Source of the DNA: Clostridiales bacterium
GTDB lineage: Bacteria; Bacillota; Clostridia; Clostridiales; Clostridiaceae
NCBI GenBank assembly: GCA_012519155.1
Contig: JAAYQS010000083.1
Span: 1-42,881 of the forward strand
Direction: 5' to 3'
DNA: 42,881 bases
Shown here: positions 6,756 through 16,085 of the stretch, piece after piece
Position numbering within the stretch: position 1 is the first letter of the stretch
Layout of the letters: each line of letters starts with the position of its first letter
Translations under genes and position numbers: made by a program
Notes under the pieces: model-generated
The model's database searches: none
Told to the model about the DNA's origin: nothing
The model's input: the letters and a program-made list of their open reading frames with translations, nothing else

Positions 6756-7002
6756 TGATTTAAAAAGTTTAATAGGACATTTGGAAGAATTACAAAATAC
6801 TCAAGAGCAAAACGGCATAAGTCCAAAGGATGTAGAAAAGAAAGTAACTATTGAAGAAGTAAGGGCTATTCTTGCTGAAAAATCAAAAGATGGAAAAGTT
6901 AAAGAAGTTAAAGCACTAATAAAAAAACATGGTGCAGATAAATTAACAGCTTTAAATCCAGATTGTTATAAAGAAATATTAAAGGAGGCAAAGAAATTAT
7001 AA
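6727..7002 (+). CDS. Conserved phage early protein, function unknown (91 aa)
   Basis: It starts MKNAIISIIN at 6727 with AAGGAG about 11 nt upstream; a TTG at 6706 is in frame but overlaps that ribosome site. The product is a helical, charged protein with a VTIEEVRAILAEKSKDGK segment and a repeated Lys/Ala pattern, resembling small proteins found before DUF2800 genes in clostridial phages (sometimes loosely annotated 'rrp5'). It overlaps the preceding small gene and ends 1 nt before the DUF2800 start. It is probably involved in phage recombination or replication by position only. Confidence 0.65.
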   Translation: MKNAIISIINDLKSLIGHLEELQNTQEQNGISPKDVEKKVTIEEVRAILAEKSKDGKVKEVKALIKKHGADKLTALNPDCYKEILKEAKKL

Positions 7003-7003
7003 A

Positions 7004-8134
7004 ATGGGAGAACATGCATATTTAAGTGCCAGTTCATCTCACAGATGGCTTAAATGTACTCCATCAGCTAATTTGGAAAAAGATTTTAAAGATGAGTCAT
7101 CGCCATTTGCAGAAGAAGGAACTGCAGCACATGAATTAAGTGAATACAAAATTAAAAAATTCTTGAAAATAAAATGTCCCAAACCAAAGAGTGAATATTT
7201 CACTGATGAAATGAATGAATATACAGATGTATATGTTAATTATGCTAAGGAGTTAATTTATAAGACAAGGAAACAATGTAATGATCCTATAGTTTTAGTT
7301 GAACAAAAACTTGATTTTTCAGAGTATGTTCAAGATGGATTTGGTACTGGTGATTTAGTAATAGTGGCAGATAATATGCTTCATATAATTGATCTTAAAT
7401 ATGGAATGGGGGTTAAAGTATCTGCAGAGAGAAATTCTCAGATGTTTTTATATGCACTTGGTGCAATTAATTTGTTTGAAGCATTATATGATATAAAAAC
7501 TGTTAGTATGAGCATTGTACAACCAAGACTTGAGAACATTTCAAATTATGAAATTTCAGTAGAAGAGTTATTAGAGTGGGCAAATACTGAATTAAAAGAA
7601 AAAGCTGATATGGCATATAAAGGTGAAGGAGAATTTATTGTAGGAGAGCATTGCAGATTCTGTAAGGCAAAAGCTATATGTAGGTCGAGAGCAGAATATT
7701 TAATGGAAATTGCAAAAATGGAATTTAAAAGACCTGACTTGTTAACTCAAGAAGAAATAGCTGAGGTATTAGTTAGAGCAGGTGAACTTGCAAGGTGGGC
7801 AAATGATATTTATGCATATGCTCAAAATGAAGCCATAACTAAAGGAGTAAGGTGGCAAGGATTTAAGCTTGTAGAAGGAAGGTCAAATAGAAAATATTCA
7901 AATGAAGAACAAGTGTCAAAAGCAGCTATAGATGCTGGATTCAAAGATATTTATAAACAGACACTTATTGGAATAACAGATATGGAGAAACTTATGGGCA
8001 AGAAAAAGTTTAATGAAATATTAGGAAAATTTGTGTACAAGCCAAATGGTAAAATAACTCTTGTTCCTGAAAGTGATAAGAGAGAAGAAATAAAAAGTTC
8101 AAATGCAGAGTCAGATTTTAAGGAGGAAAAATAA
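7004..8134 (+). CDS. DUF2800 protein, PD-(D/E)XK nuclease-like (recombination exonuclease candidate)
   Basis: A 376-residue protein typical of DUF2800. The N-terminus has LSASSSHRWLKCTPSANLE and EEGTAAHELSEY, the first helix of Cas4/RecB-like nucleases. GTGDLVIVADNMLHIIDLKYG at about 116-136 carries the D...(D/E)xK motif. A C-terminal cysteine cluster (about 205-223, CRFCKAKAICRSR) could bind a metal or Fe-S cluster. It is paired with the DUF2815 gene downstream, a combination seen in many Firmicutes phages and thought to form an exonuclease/ssDNA-binding recombination module. AAGGAGG lies just upstream, within the end of the previous gene. Confidence 0.82.
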   Translation: MGEHAYLSASSSHRWLKCTPSANLEKDFKDESSPFAEEGTAAHELSEYKIKKFLKIKCPKPKSEYFTDEMNEYTDVYVNYAKELIYKTRKQCNDPIVLVEQKLDFSEYVQDGFGTGDLVIVADNMLHIIDLKYGMGVKVSAERNSQMFLYALGAINLFEALYDIKTVSMSIVQPRLENISNYEISVEELLEWANTELKEKADMAYKGEGEFIVGEHCRFCKAKAICRSRAEYLMEIAKMEFKRPDLLTQEEIAEVLVRAGELARWANDIYAYAQNEAITKGVRWQGFKLVEGRSNRKYSNEEQVSKAAIDAGFKDIYKQTLIGITDMEKLMGKKKFNEILGKFVYKPNGKITLVPESDKREEIKSSNAESDFKEEK

Positions 8135-8680
8135 ATGAATAATAATATGCAAAATCAAACAAAGGTAATAGTTCCTTGCAGGTTATCTTATGCAAACATA
8201 TGGGAAGCACAGTCAATAAATGGTAGTGAGCCAAAGTATTCAGTATCAGCTATTATTCCAAAGAATGATAAAGCTACTCTAGCAAAAATTAAGTCAGCAG
8301 TTGAACAGGCAAAGAAGGATAGTTTATCAAAATGGGGTGGTAAGGTTCCTGCGAATTTAAAGCTGCCATTAAGGGATGGTGATATAGACAGACCTGATGA
8401 TGAAGCATATGCAAATAGTTATTTCTTTAATGCCAATAGCAAACAAGCACCTCAAATAGTAGATAAAATGGTACAACCTATTTTAGATCAGAATGAAGTT
8501 TATTCAGGTTGTTATGGAAAAATATCAGTTACTTTTTATGGATATAATGCCAATGGAAACAGAGGAATTGCAGCAGGACTTGGCAATATCCAAAAACTTA
8601 AAGATGGCGAGCCATTAAGTGGTAGAAGCAGAGCAGAAGATGATTTTGAAACTGAAGAAGATGATGATTTTCTAAACTAA
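8135..8680 (+). CDS. DUF2815 protein, probable ssDNA-binding/annealing protein
   Basis: A 181-residue protein matching the DUF2815 family: VIVPCRLSYANIWEAQ near the N-terminus, a central beta-rich region (KYSVSAIIPKND; SVTFYGYNANGNRGI) and a strongly acidic tail (EDDFETEEDDDFLN) like that of SSB proteins. It follows the DUF2800 gene directly with AAGGAGG upstream. A role in single-strand binding during replication or recombination is inferred from fold, tail and partner. Confidence 0.8.
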   Translation: MNNNMQNQTKVIVPCRLSYANIWEAQSINGSEPKYSVSAIIPKNDKATLAKIKSAVEQAKKDSLSKWGGKVPANLKLPLRDGDIDRPDDEAYANSYFFNANSKQAPQIVDKMVQPILDQNEVYSGCYGKISVTFYGYNANGNRGIAAGLGNIQKLKDGEPLSGRSRAEDDFETEEDDDFLN

Positions 8681-8684
8681 TGAC

Positions 8685-8712
8685 AAGGGCAGTATATTTT
8701 TGTACTGCCCTT
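8685..8712 (+). promoter_or_regulatory. Intercistronic hairpin before the DNA polymerase gene
   Basis: AAGGGCAGTA (8685-8694) and TACTGCCCTT (8703-8712) form a perfect 10-bp stem with an 8-nt loop. No T-run follows, so it is more likely an RNA-processing, stabilising or partial-termination element than a full terminator. Confidence 0.6.
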
Positions 8713-8737
8713 AAATAATAAGAAAATGGGGGTAATG

Positions 8738-10678
8738 ATGAGGAATCAATTAAGTATTGATATTGAAACATACTCTGATGTTGATTTAGTCAAGTGTGGA
8801 GTTTATGCATATGTTGATAGTCCAGCTTTTGAAATATTATTGCTTGCATACAGTTTTAATGATGATGAAACTAAGATTATTGATTTAGCATTAGGTGAAT
8901 CTATACCAGATAAATTAATGGATGCAATAATTTCTGATGAATGTATAAAAACAGCTTTTAATGCTAATTTTGAAAGAATATGCTTAAGTAAGTATTTAAA
9001 AAGAAAGTTAAAAGCTGACTCATGGTATTGTACAGCGGTTCAAGCTTCAATGTTGGCGTTACCATTAAGCCTAGAGGGAGTAGGAGAGGTATTAGGACTA
9101 AAAGATAAAAAAATGAAAGAAGGAAAAGATTTAATTAGATATTTTTGCATGCCTTGTAAATGCACAAAAGTAAATGGTATGAGAAAAAGGAATTTACCAA
9201 AACATGATATGGATAAGTGGAAAATATTTAAAAGTTATTGTATTAGAGACGTGGATGTTGAAAAAGCAATAAAGAAAAGATTAAATAGATTTCCTATACC
9301 ATCTAAAGAAATAGAATTATATAGGTTAGATCAGAAAATAAATGATAGAGGTATATTAGTTGACAAGGTTTTGGTGAAAAAGGCAGTTGAAATGGATATT
9401 CTTCACAAAGAGATAGTAACTAAAAGAGCATATGAATTAACAGGACTTGAAAATCCTAATTCAGTAGCGCAGTTAAAGGAATGGTTAATGGAGAGGAAGA
9501 TTCTAGTTGATAGTTTATCTAAAAAAGTAGTTTCAGAGCTTATTAATAGTACAGATGGTGAAGCTTTAGAAGTTTTAAAATTAAGACTCTTGATGGCAAA
9601 AACATCAGTAAAGAAATACGAGGCTATAGAAAGATCAGTATGTTCTGATGGGAGAGTGCATGGACTTTTGCAATTTTATGGTGCTAATAGAAGTGGAAGG
9701 TGGGCAGGAAGATTAGTGCAAGTTCAAAATTTACCACAAAATCATATTAGTGATTTAAATTTAGCAAGAGATTTAGTAAGGGAAGGAACCCTTGAAGAAG
9801 TTGAATTATTTTATGATAACGCACCAAGGGTATTATCAGAGCTAATAAGGACAGCTTTTATACCTAAGAAAGGATGTAGATTTATAGTAGCTGATTTTTC
9901 TGCTATTGAAGCTAGAGTATTAGCATACCTTGCGGGAGAAAAATGGCGGCTTGATGTTTTTGCTACTCATGGAAAGATATATGAAGCATCAGCAAGTGCT
10001 ATGTTTCATGTACCAATAGAACAGATAACAAAAGGTTCACCATTAAGACAGAAGGGTAAGATTTCAGAATTAGCGTTAGGTTATGGTGGTTCAGTGGGGG
10101 CTCTAATATCAATGGGAGCATTGGGCATGGGGATAGATGAAAAAGAATTACAATCTCTTGTAACTACTTGGAGAAATTCTAATCCTCAAATTACACAGTT
10201 TTGGTGGAGCATTGATAAAGCAGCTATAAACACAGTAAAAAATAAAATTCATTCGAAAGTTAGGTCAATATCATTTGATTATGATAGCGGAATATTATTT
10301 ATTACATTGCCATCTGGAAGAAAACTTTCGTATATAAAACCACGAATTGGTGTTAATCAATTTAATAGGGACAGCATTACTTATGAAGGTATAGGTGAAA
10401 GCAAAAAATGGACAAGAATTGAAACTTACGGACCAAAGCTTGTTGAAAATATAGTTCAGGCTGTTGCAAGGGATCTTCTTGCAGAAGCAATGATCAGACT
10501 AGATAAAAAGGGATTTAATATTGTGATGCATGTTCATGATGAAGTTATTTTAGAAGTGCCTATTGGTGTAAGTTCAGTAGATGAAGTTTGCAGCATTATG
10601 ACTGAGGTTCCTGAATGGCTAGAAGGAATTCCGCTAAATGCAGATGGCTATGAATGTGATTTTTATAAAAAAGATTAA
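8738..10678 (+). CDS. Family A DNA polymerase (phage replicative polymerase)
   Basis: About 646 residues. The N-terminal DEDD exonuclease has LSIDIETYSD at the start and NANFERICL and YCIRDVDVE later. Polymerase motif A is ADFSAIEARVLAYLAGE (about 382-398), motif B RQKGKISELALGYGG (about 434-448) and motif C HVHDEVILEV (about 599-608), all with their catalytic Asp residues. It would copy the phage genome. An ATG at 8726 is in frame, but the GGGGG run at 8728-8732 favours 8738 (or 8735). It sits between the DUF2815 gene and a sigma-like gene, in the usual early-gene order. Confidence 0.92.
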   Translation: MRNQLSIDIETYSDVDLVKCGVYAYVDSPAFEILLLAYSFNDDETKIIDLALGESIPDKLMDAIISDECIKTAFNANFERICLSKYLKRKLKADSWYCTAVQASMLALPLSLEGVGEVLGLKDKKMKEGKDLIRYFCMPCKCTKVNGMRKRNLPKHDMDKWKIFKSYCIRDVDVEKAIKKRLNRFPIPSKEIELYRLDQKINDRGILVDKVLVKKAVEMDILHKEIVTKRAYELTGLENPNSVAQLKEWLMERKILVDSLSKKVVSELINSTDGEALEVLKLRLLMAKTSVKKYEAIERSVCSDGRVHGLLQFYGANRSGRWAGRLVQVQNLPQNHISDLNLARDLVREGTLEEVELFYDNAPRVLSELIRTAFIPKKGCRFIVADFSAIEARVLAYLAGEKWRLDVFATHGKIYEASASAMFHVPIEQITKGSPLRQKGKISELALGYGGSVGALISMGALGMGIDEKELQSLVTTWRNSNPQITQFWWSIDKAAINTVKNKIHSKVRSISFDYDSGILFITLPSGRKLSYIKPRIGVNQFNRDSITYEGIGESKKWTRIETYGPKLVENIVQAVARDLLAEAMIRLDKKGFNIVMHVHDEVILEVPIGVSSVDEVCSIMTEVPEWLEGIPLNADGYECDFYKKD

Positions 10679-10703
10679 TAAAAATTAAGGGGTTGAGGTA
10701 AAT

Positions 10704-11288
10704 ATGTTAAGTAATGAAGAGTTATTTCTTATGGGAAATGTAGAAAAATTATACGAAAAGAATCAGCCATTTATGAATTTTATAGCTAAGAAATATGCTT
10801 CGCAAGATTGCTTGCTTGGAGAATTAGAATTTGATGATTGTATAGGATGTGGCAACATAGCTTTTGTAAAAGCATTAAAATCTTTTAATCCTGACAAATG
10901 CAAATGGACAACTTACTTTAGTAAAATTATGATTAATGAAATTTTAATGTCTAAAAGAAAAGAAAAAAATATAAGGTCTATATCACTTGATAGCTCTGTA
11001 ATTATTAATGGCGAAGATTCAGATATATTATTAAAAGATTTATTATATTCAGCAGATGATGTTGAGGAAAAAGCAATAAATTCAGTTACTTGTTCAGAAA
11101 TATTAGAAATAGTTAAAGGATTACCAGAAAGAAAGCGTAAGATTGTGCATTTATCAATAGCAGGAGAAACTCAACGAAATATTGCGAAAAAATTAAATTT
11201 AAGTCAGAGCTATGTGGCAAGAATTAAAAAGGTTACTTATAGAAAATTAAAAATGGCGTATATTACTAAAAGTCAAACTTTAAATTAA
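10704..11288 (+). CDS. RNA polymerase sigma factor-like protein
   Basis: A 194-residue protein with sigma region 2 (about 20-90: ELEFDDCIGCGNIAFVKALKSF and WTTYFSKIMINEIL) and region 4 (about 130-185: LPERKRKIVHLSIAGETQRNIAKKLNLSQSYVARIKK). Architecture and length resemble shortened SigF/SigG/SigK-type factors. In the phage it probably redirects host RNA polymerase to middle or late promoters. GGTTGAGGT precedes the ATG. Together with the small sigma-like gene at 6128 and the DUF1492 protein at 16086, the phage has three candidate transcription factors. Confidence 0.85.
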   Translation: MLSNEELFLMGNVEKLYEKNQPFMNFIAKKYASQDCLLGELEFDDCIGCGNIAFVKALKSFNPDKCKWTTYFSKIMINEILMSKRKEKNIRSISLDSSVIINGEDSDILLKDLLYSADDVEEKAINSVTCSEILEIVKGLPERKRKIVHLSIAGETQRNIAKKLNLSQSYVARIKKVTYRKLKMAYITKSQTLN

Positions 11289-11305
11289 TATGGCAGGTGA
11301 TTTTT

Positions 11306-13675
11306 GTGAAAATATCAATTGCTCATAATAGATTTGCAAAGAACTTGAAAAATATTGATATTAGCTGGTCTCAATTTTTATACAAAGTCAATAAACCTAT
11401 AAGAACAAAAGAAACAGTATCAGAATATAAAAGGATGCCTAAGGTAAATCAAGACAATATTAAAGATGTAGGTGGGTTTGTTGCAGGAAGCTTAAGAGAA
11501 GGTAAAAGAAAAAATGGTTATGTGGAGTATCGTTCTATGATTACCCTTGACATGGATTATGCATATTCAGGAATATGGGATGAAATAAGTATGTTTTTTG
11601 ATTTTACTTGCTGTATATATAGCACTCATAAAAGCACAGAGGAAAAACCAAGATATAGACTTATTATTCCTCTATTAAGAAATGTATCAGAGGAGGAATA
11701 TCCAGCTATAGCTAGAATGGTTGCAAAGGATATAGGAATAGAACTTTTTGATGATACAACTTACGAAGCAGCAAGATTAATGTATTGGCCAAGTTCCTCA
11801 AAGGATGGAAAATTCATTTTTAAAATGCAAGCTGGTAAATTTCTTGATCCAGATGAAGTATTATCTAAATATAAGGATTGGAAGGATGTGTCAAGTTGGC
11901 CTATATCCTCTAGGCAGGTAAAGATAATAAAAAGAAATATATCAAAGCAAGCTGATCCGCTTTTAAAGGAAGGAATAATTGGTGCATTTTGCAGGACATA
12001 TTCCATAGAAGATGCAATAGATGTATTTATTCATGATATTTATAAGCCAAGTGTTATTAGTGGTAGGTATGATTATATTCCTGCTGATTCAAGTGCTGGT
12101 GTTGTAATATATGATGATAAATTTGCATATTCACATCATGCAACAGATCCTGCATGTAATAGATTATTAAATGCTTTTGATATTGTAAGGATTCATAAGT
12201 ATGGGTATTTAGATAAGGATAAAGAAGCAGAAACATCAAAACTACCATCGTTTAAGGCAATGCAAGAAATGGCCTCAAAAGATGAAATGGTAAAAAGACA
12301 GATTTTATTAGAAAGAGAAAGAAAAGCTAAAATAGAGTTTAGTAAAAGTGAAGATTGGAGAAAGCAGCTTGAATATAATAAGCAAGGAATTATTGTTAAT
12401 AATCTTAGAAATCTCATTATCATTTTAAATAATGATGAAAATTTAAAGAGTATAGTTTTTAATGAGTTAAGCGATGGAATGGAGATTAAAGGAGATGTTC
12501 CATGGCAGCACCCTTCTAAATTTTGGAGAGACGCAGATGATGCTCAGCTTATTTCTTATATAGATTTAAATTATGGAAATTTCTCTGCAAGAAATTATGA
12601 TATAGCAGTATCTAAAGTTGCAGATGATAGATCATATCATCCAATTAGAGAATATTTAGATGCACTTCCTAAATGGGATGGTATAAAAAGAGTAGATACA
12701 CTTCTTATAGATTACTTAGGAGCTGAGAACACAAAATATGTTAGAGCAGTAACTAGGAAAACATTGTGTGCTGCAATAGCAAGAGTAAAGCATCCAGGAT
12801 GCAAGTTTGATACTATGCTTGTTTTATGTGGTCCGCAAGGTAAAGGCAAAAGCACATTAATTTCAAAATTAAGTATGGAATGGTTTAGCGATAGTATGCA
12901 ATTGTCTGAGACTAAAGACAAAACTGCAGCAGAGAAACTTCAAGGATATTGGGTGCTTGAAATAGGAGAACTTGCCGGACTTAGAAAGGCAGAAGTTGAG
13001 ACACTTAGAGGATTTTTATCAAGGCAAAATGATATTTACAGAGCAAGTTTTGGAAGAAGAGCTACTCCTCATCCTAGACAATGTATATTTATTGGGACGA
13101 CAAATGCTGAAAATGGTTATTTAAGAGATACTACTGGGAATAGAAGATTTTGGCCAGTGAAGACTCCTGGATGCGGAGCAGTAGCATCATGGAAATTAAG
13201 TTACGAAGAAGTGCAGCAGATTTGGGCGGAAACCTTAGTTTACTATGAAGCTGGTGAAAAATTATATCTAGATAAGGATATTTCTTTGGTTGCAGAAAAG
13301 AAACAACGTGAGGCTATGGAAGGTGATGATAGGGTTGGAATGGTACAAAATTATCTAGAGATGCTTCTGCCTGAAAATTGGGATAATATGAGTCTTTATG
13401 AGAGAAGAAATTTTATTAATGGTAATGAGTTTGATGGTAGCAAAGGCATTGGCGTCAATAAAAGAACCAGAGTTTGTAATATGGAGATCTACTGTGAATG
13501 TTTGTGTAAAGATAGAGGAACTTTTAAAAGACAGGATGCAAATGATATAGCAGCAATAATGGCCAAAATAGAAAACTGGGATAAAGCTGAAAATAAAATG
13601 AGATTTAATATTTATGGTGTCGTAAATGGATATGTTAGGGTTGCTAATGATAAGTTGTCAAATAAAAAATTATAG
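11306..13675 (+). CDS. VapE-type primase/helicase
   Basis: About 789 residues from the GTG at 11306 (AGGTGAT upstream; a GTG at 11297 overlaps that site). The N-terminal part (about 50-180: LDMDYAYSG, YSTHKSTEEKPRYRLIIPL) resembles an archaeo-eukaryotic primase-like domain. The C-terminal part is a virulence-associated E-type SF3-like ATPase with Walker A CGPQGKGKST at about 510, Walker B region LEIGELAGLRKAE and a downstream GTTNAENGYLRDTTGNRRFWP motif. It probably primes and unwinds DNA for the family A polymerase. It is the largest early gene. Confidence 0.9.
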   Translation: MKISIAHNRFAKNLKNIDISWSQFLYKVNKPIRTKETVSEYKRMPKVNQDNIKDVGGFVAGSLREGKRKNGYVEYRSMITLDMDYAYSGIWDEISMFFDFTCCIYSTHKSTEEKPRYRLIIPLLRNVSEEEYPAIARMVAKDIGIELFDDTTYEAARLMYWPSSSKDGKFIFKMQAGKFLDPDEVLSKYKDWKDVSSWPISSRQVKIIKRNISKQADPLLKEGIIGAFCRTYSIEDAIDVFIHDIYKPSVISGRYDYIPADSSAGVVIYDDKFAYSHHATDPACNRLLNAFDIVRIHKYGYLDKDKEAETSKLPSFKAMQEMASKDEMVKRQILLERERKAKIEFSKSEDWRKQLEYNKQGIIVNNLRNLIIILNNDENLKSIVFNELSDGMEIKGDVPWQHPSKFWRDADDAQLISYIDLNYGNFSARNYDIAVSKVADDRSYHPIREYLDALPKWDGIKRVDTLLIDYLGAENTKYVRAVTRKTLCAAIARVKHPGCKFDTMLVLCGPQGKGKSTLISKLSMEWFSDSMQLSETKDKTAAEKLQGYWVLEIGELAGLRKAEVETLRGFLSRQNDIYRASFGRRATPHPRQCIFIGTTNAENGYLRDTTGNRRFWPVKTPGCGAVASWKLSYEEVQQIWAETLVYYEAGEKLYLDKDISLVAEKKQREAMEGDDRVGMVQNYLEMLLPENWDNMSLYERRNFINGNEFDGSKGIGVNKRTRVCNMEIYCECLCKDRGTFKRQDANDIAAIMAKIENWDKAENKMRFNIYGVVNGYVRVANDKLSNKKL

Positions 13676-13680
13676 GCAAC

Positions 13681-13797
13681 TAGCAACAGCATATGTGTTT
13701 CTTGTTGCAATTAAAGTTGCTTGCATAAATATATTTAGCAACATGAACTAATTATTAATGTAATAAATGTATCTATTTTTGTTTCTTATGTTGCTAA
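13681..13797. repeat. Cluster of TAGCAAC/GTTGCTA repeats in an intergenic region
   Basis: GCAAC or its complement occurs six times between 13676 and 13797. The best pair is TTAGCAACAT (13735-13744) and its perfect inverse ATGTTGCTAA (13788-13797), separated by 43 nt. There is no gene in 13676-13917. It could be a regulator binding cluster, a replication-origin-like iteron set or an RNA structure; no consensus promoter was evident. Confidence 0.5.
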
Positions 13798-13917
13798 TAT
13801 TAATTAATAATTATTATTTTATATAAAAATATAGTAAATAGATAGAAAAATACACATTTGCATATACGCGCGTGTAATGAAATGTTAAGCAATATTAGTG
13901 TAGGGAGGGAATTTAAA

Positions 13918-14145
13918 GTGTCATTTTACGATTGGTGTGTTGATAAGTATGAAAAACCAAATACATTAGAAATAAAGTTTATAGAAGCTATTAGAGATGA
14001 TATTCATTTCCCTAAAAAATCAGTTTCGAAAATTGAGATATTGGCATATCTACTTTCAGATAGTAAGCTTATGGATTTTACTATGGTGTTTAGGAGGCTT
14101 TATGAGAGAGAGTACAGTAGAGAGTTTTTTAAACAAAAAGGTTAA
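13918..14145 (+). CDS. YozE/SAM-like fold protein
   Basis: A 75-residue protein starting MSFYDWCVDKYEKPNT at a GTG with a strong GGGAGGG upstream. The frame is open to an ATG at 13858, but the ribosome site and family start favour 13918. The SFYDW start and the IEAIRDDIHFPK...EILAYL pattern match the YozE SAM-like family of small helical proteins; no enzymatic role is known. Its last 44 nt overlap the VRR-NUC gene, indicating co-translation. Confidence 0.75.
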   Translation: MSFYDWCVDKYEKPNTLEIKFIEAIRDDIHFPKKSVSKIEILAYLLSDSKLMDFTMVFRRLYEREYSREFFKQKG

Positions 14146-14383
14146 AGAAAAAAAGGGATTATCTTTAAAATTTGTATCACCTGGGCTTGATGGGGTACCA
14201 GATAGAATAATCTTACTTAGAAATGGCAAAATTGCCTTTGCAGAAATAAAAGCTTCAGGTAAAAAGCTTAGAATAATGCAATTAAAAAGAAAAGCACAAA
14301 TTGAAAGTTTAGGTTTTAAGGTATTTGTTATAGATAATATTGAAATGATAGAAGGTGTGTTAAATGAAATACAATCCACATAA
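14102..14383 (+). CDS. VRR-NUC domain nuclease
   Basis: A 93-residue protein starting MRESTVESFL at 14102 with GGAGGC upstream (the frame is open further left but without a ribosome site). It contains the VRR-NUC core of PD-(D/E)XK-type Holliday-junction/flap nucleases: GLDGVPDRIILLRNGKIAFAEIKASG, with catalytic Asp in PDR and the ExK motif in AEIKA, near residues 29-53. It overlaps the YozE-like gene by 44 nt and the SNF2 helicase start by 20 nt. VRR-NUC and SNF2-like helicase pairs are standard in Firmicutes phage replication modules. Confidence 0.88.
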   Translation: MRESTVESFLNKKVKEKKGLSLKFVSPGLDGVPDRIILLRNGKIAFAEIKASGKKLRIMQLKRKAQIESLGFKVFVIDNIEMIEGVLNEIQST

Positions 14384-15728
14384 ATATCAGGAATATGCAG
14401 AAGATTTTATTATAGAGCATGAAGCATGCGCACTTCTATTAGATATGGGGCTTGGAAAAACAATAATAACATTATCTGCACTTTGGAAGTTGGTTTTAGA
14501 TCATTTTGAAGTTGGAAAAGTTCTTATAATAGCACCACTTAGAGTTGCAAAGGATACATGGCCAAAGGAAATAAAAAAGTGGGATCACCTAAATGGTCTC
14601 ACTGCATCTTTAGTAGTTGGGAACAAATGCCATAGAGAAAAGGCCTTAAATACAAAAGCTAATATTTATATAATAAATCGAGAGAATATTGAATGGCTAA
14701 TAAGTAACTATAAGTGGGATTTTGATATGGTTGTTATTGATGAACTTAGTTCGTTTAAGTCTAATAAATCAAAAAGATTTAAAGCACTTAGAAAGGTAAG
14801 GCCAATGGTAAAAAGAATAGTTGGTCTTACAGGAACTCCAGCACCAAATGGACTCATGGATTTATGGGCGCAGATTAATCTTCTTGATATGGGTGAAAGA
14901 CTCGGAAGATTTATTGGGGGGTATAGAGAAAGATATTTTATGCCGGACAAAAGAAACAGAGATATTATTTTTTCATATAGACCTAAAGATGGTGCTGATG
15001 ATGCTATATATAAAAAGATATCAGATATATGTATAAGCATGAAGGCTATAGATTATCTTGATATGCCAAAATGCATTTTTAATAAAGTTGAGGTGCTAAT
15101 GAATCCAAAGGAAGAAATTCTTTATAAAAAGTTAGAAAATGATATGATTCTTCCGTTTAAAGATGGAGACATTGATGCGGTAAATGCAGCAGCATTATCA
15201 AATAAACTTTTACAAATTGCAAATGGGGCAGTCTATGATGAAAATGGCAAGGTAAAAGTAATACATGACAAAAAGCTTGATGCACTTGAGGATCTTATTG
15301 AAGGAGCAAATGGAAAGCCAATACTTGTTTTTTATGAATATAAACATGATAGAGAAAGGATATTAAAAAGATTTAATGTTAAAGAAATAAACACATCAAA
15401 GGACATTACTTTATGGAATGAGGGAAAGATTCCAATAGTAATTGTACATCCAGCTTCAGCAGGACATGGGCTTAATTTACAAATGGGTGGGTCTACAGCT
15501 ATATGGTTTGGGCTTAATTGGAGTTTAGAACTGTATAAACAGGCAAATGCAAGGTTATGGAGACAGGGACAAAAAAATACTGTAATAATACATCATATAG
15601 TTACAAAAGGTACAATTGATGAAAATGTTATGGAAGCATTAGAAAGAAAAGAATTTGGAGAAGCTGCTTTAATTGAAGCAGTAAAAGCTAAAATAAAAAT
15701 GGAGGTAGACAATGGTGCAAATATTTAG
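14364..15728 (+). CDS. SNF2-family DEAD/H helicase
   Basis: A 454-residue protein. Motif I is LLLDMGLGKTIITLS at about 24-38, motif II VVIDELSSFKS near 124, motif III LTGTPAPNG near 155, and C-terminal motifs V-VI include GHGLNLQMGG and ANARLWRQGQK near 368-405. The set is that of compact phage SNF2-like helicases, which act in replication or recombination. The gene overlaps the VRR-NUC gene before it and the MazF-like gene after it, so all three are translated as a block. AGAAGGTG precedes the ATG. Confidence 0.92.
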   Translation: MKYNPHKYQEYAEDFIIEHEACALLLDMGLGKTIITLSALWKLVLDHFEVGKVLIIAPLRVAKDTWPKEIKKWDHLNGLTASLVVGNKCHREKALNTKANIYIINRENIEWLISNYKWDFDMVVIDELSSFKSNKSKRFKALRKVRPMVKRIVGLTGTPAPNGLMDLWAQINLLDMGERLGRFIGGYRERYFMPDKRNRDIIFSYRPKDGADDAIYKKISDICISMKAIDYLDMPKCIFNKVEVLMNPKEEILYKKLENDMILPFKDGDIDAVNAAALSNKLLQIANGAVYDENGKVKVIHDKKLDALEDLIEGANGKPILVFYEYKHDRERILKRFNVKEINTSKDITLWNEGKIPIVIVHPASAGHGLNLQMGGSTAIWFGLNWSLELYKQANARLWRQGQKNTVIIHHIVTKGTIDENVMEALERKEFGEAALIEAVKAKIKMEVDNGANI

Positions 15729-16071
15729 AGATAGTATTATCATGGTTGACTTTGGTGAAACCGTTGGCTCTGTTCAAAATGGAACAAGACCTGCAATTGT
15801 GGTTCAAAATGATATTGGTAATAAATATTCACCAACTACAATAGTTGTGCCTATTACAGCCAAAAAGAAAAAAGTAATGCCTACTCATTATGAGCTATCA
15901 TGTGATGATTATTGTTGTCTTAAATATAATAGTACAATACTAGCTGAGCAAATAGTCACAATTTCTAAGGAACAGATATTTGATGTATTAGGGCATTTAA
16001 ATAAAAAAGATAGTAATGAATTAAATAAAATTCTAAATGTAAGTATAAATTTAAGTAATCTTCAGAATTAG
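15712..16071 (+). CDS. MazF/PemK-family toxin-like protein
   Basis: A 119-residue protein with the MazF fold signature: FGETVGSVQNGTRPAIVVQND (about 13-33), then TTIVVPITAKKKK and the C-terminal ILAEQIVTISKEQI. MazF proteins are sequence-specific endoribonucleases. The ATG overlaps the helicase stop by 17 nt and uses the GGAGGT inside the helicase end. No MazE-like antitoxin is next to it: neighbours are the helicase and the DUF1492 regulator. It may cleave host mRNA during lytic growth, or the antitoxin may be elsewhere. The catalytic Arg (GTRPA) is present. Confidence 0.83.
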   Translation: MVQIFRDSIIMVDFGETVGSVQNGTRPAIVVQNDIGNKYSPTTIVVPITAKKKKVMPTHYELSCDDYCCLKYNSTILAEQIVTISKEQIFDVLGHLNKKDSNELNKILNVSINLSNLQN

Positions 16072-16085
16072 AGAGGTGAAACATT

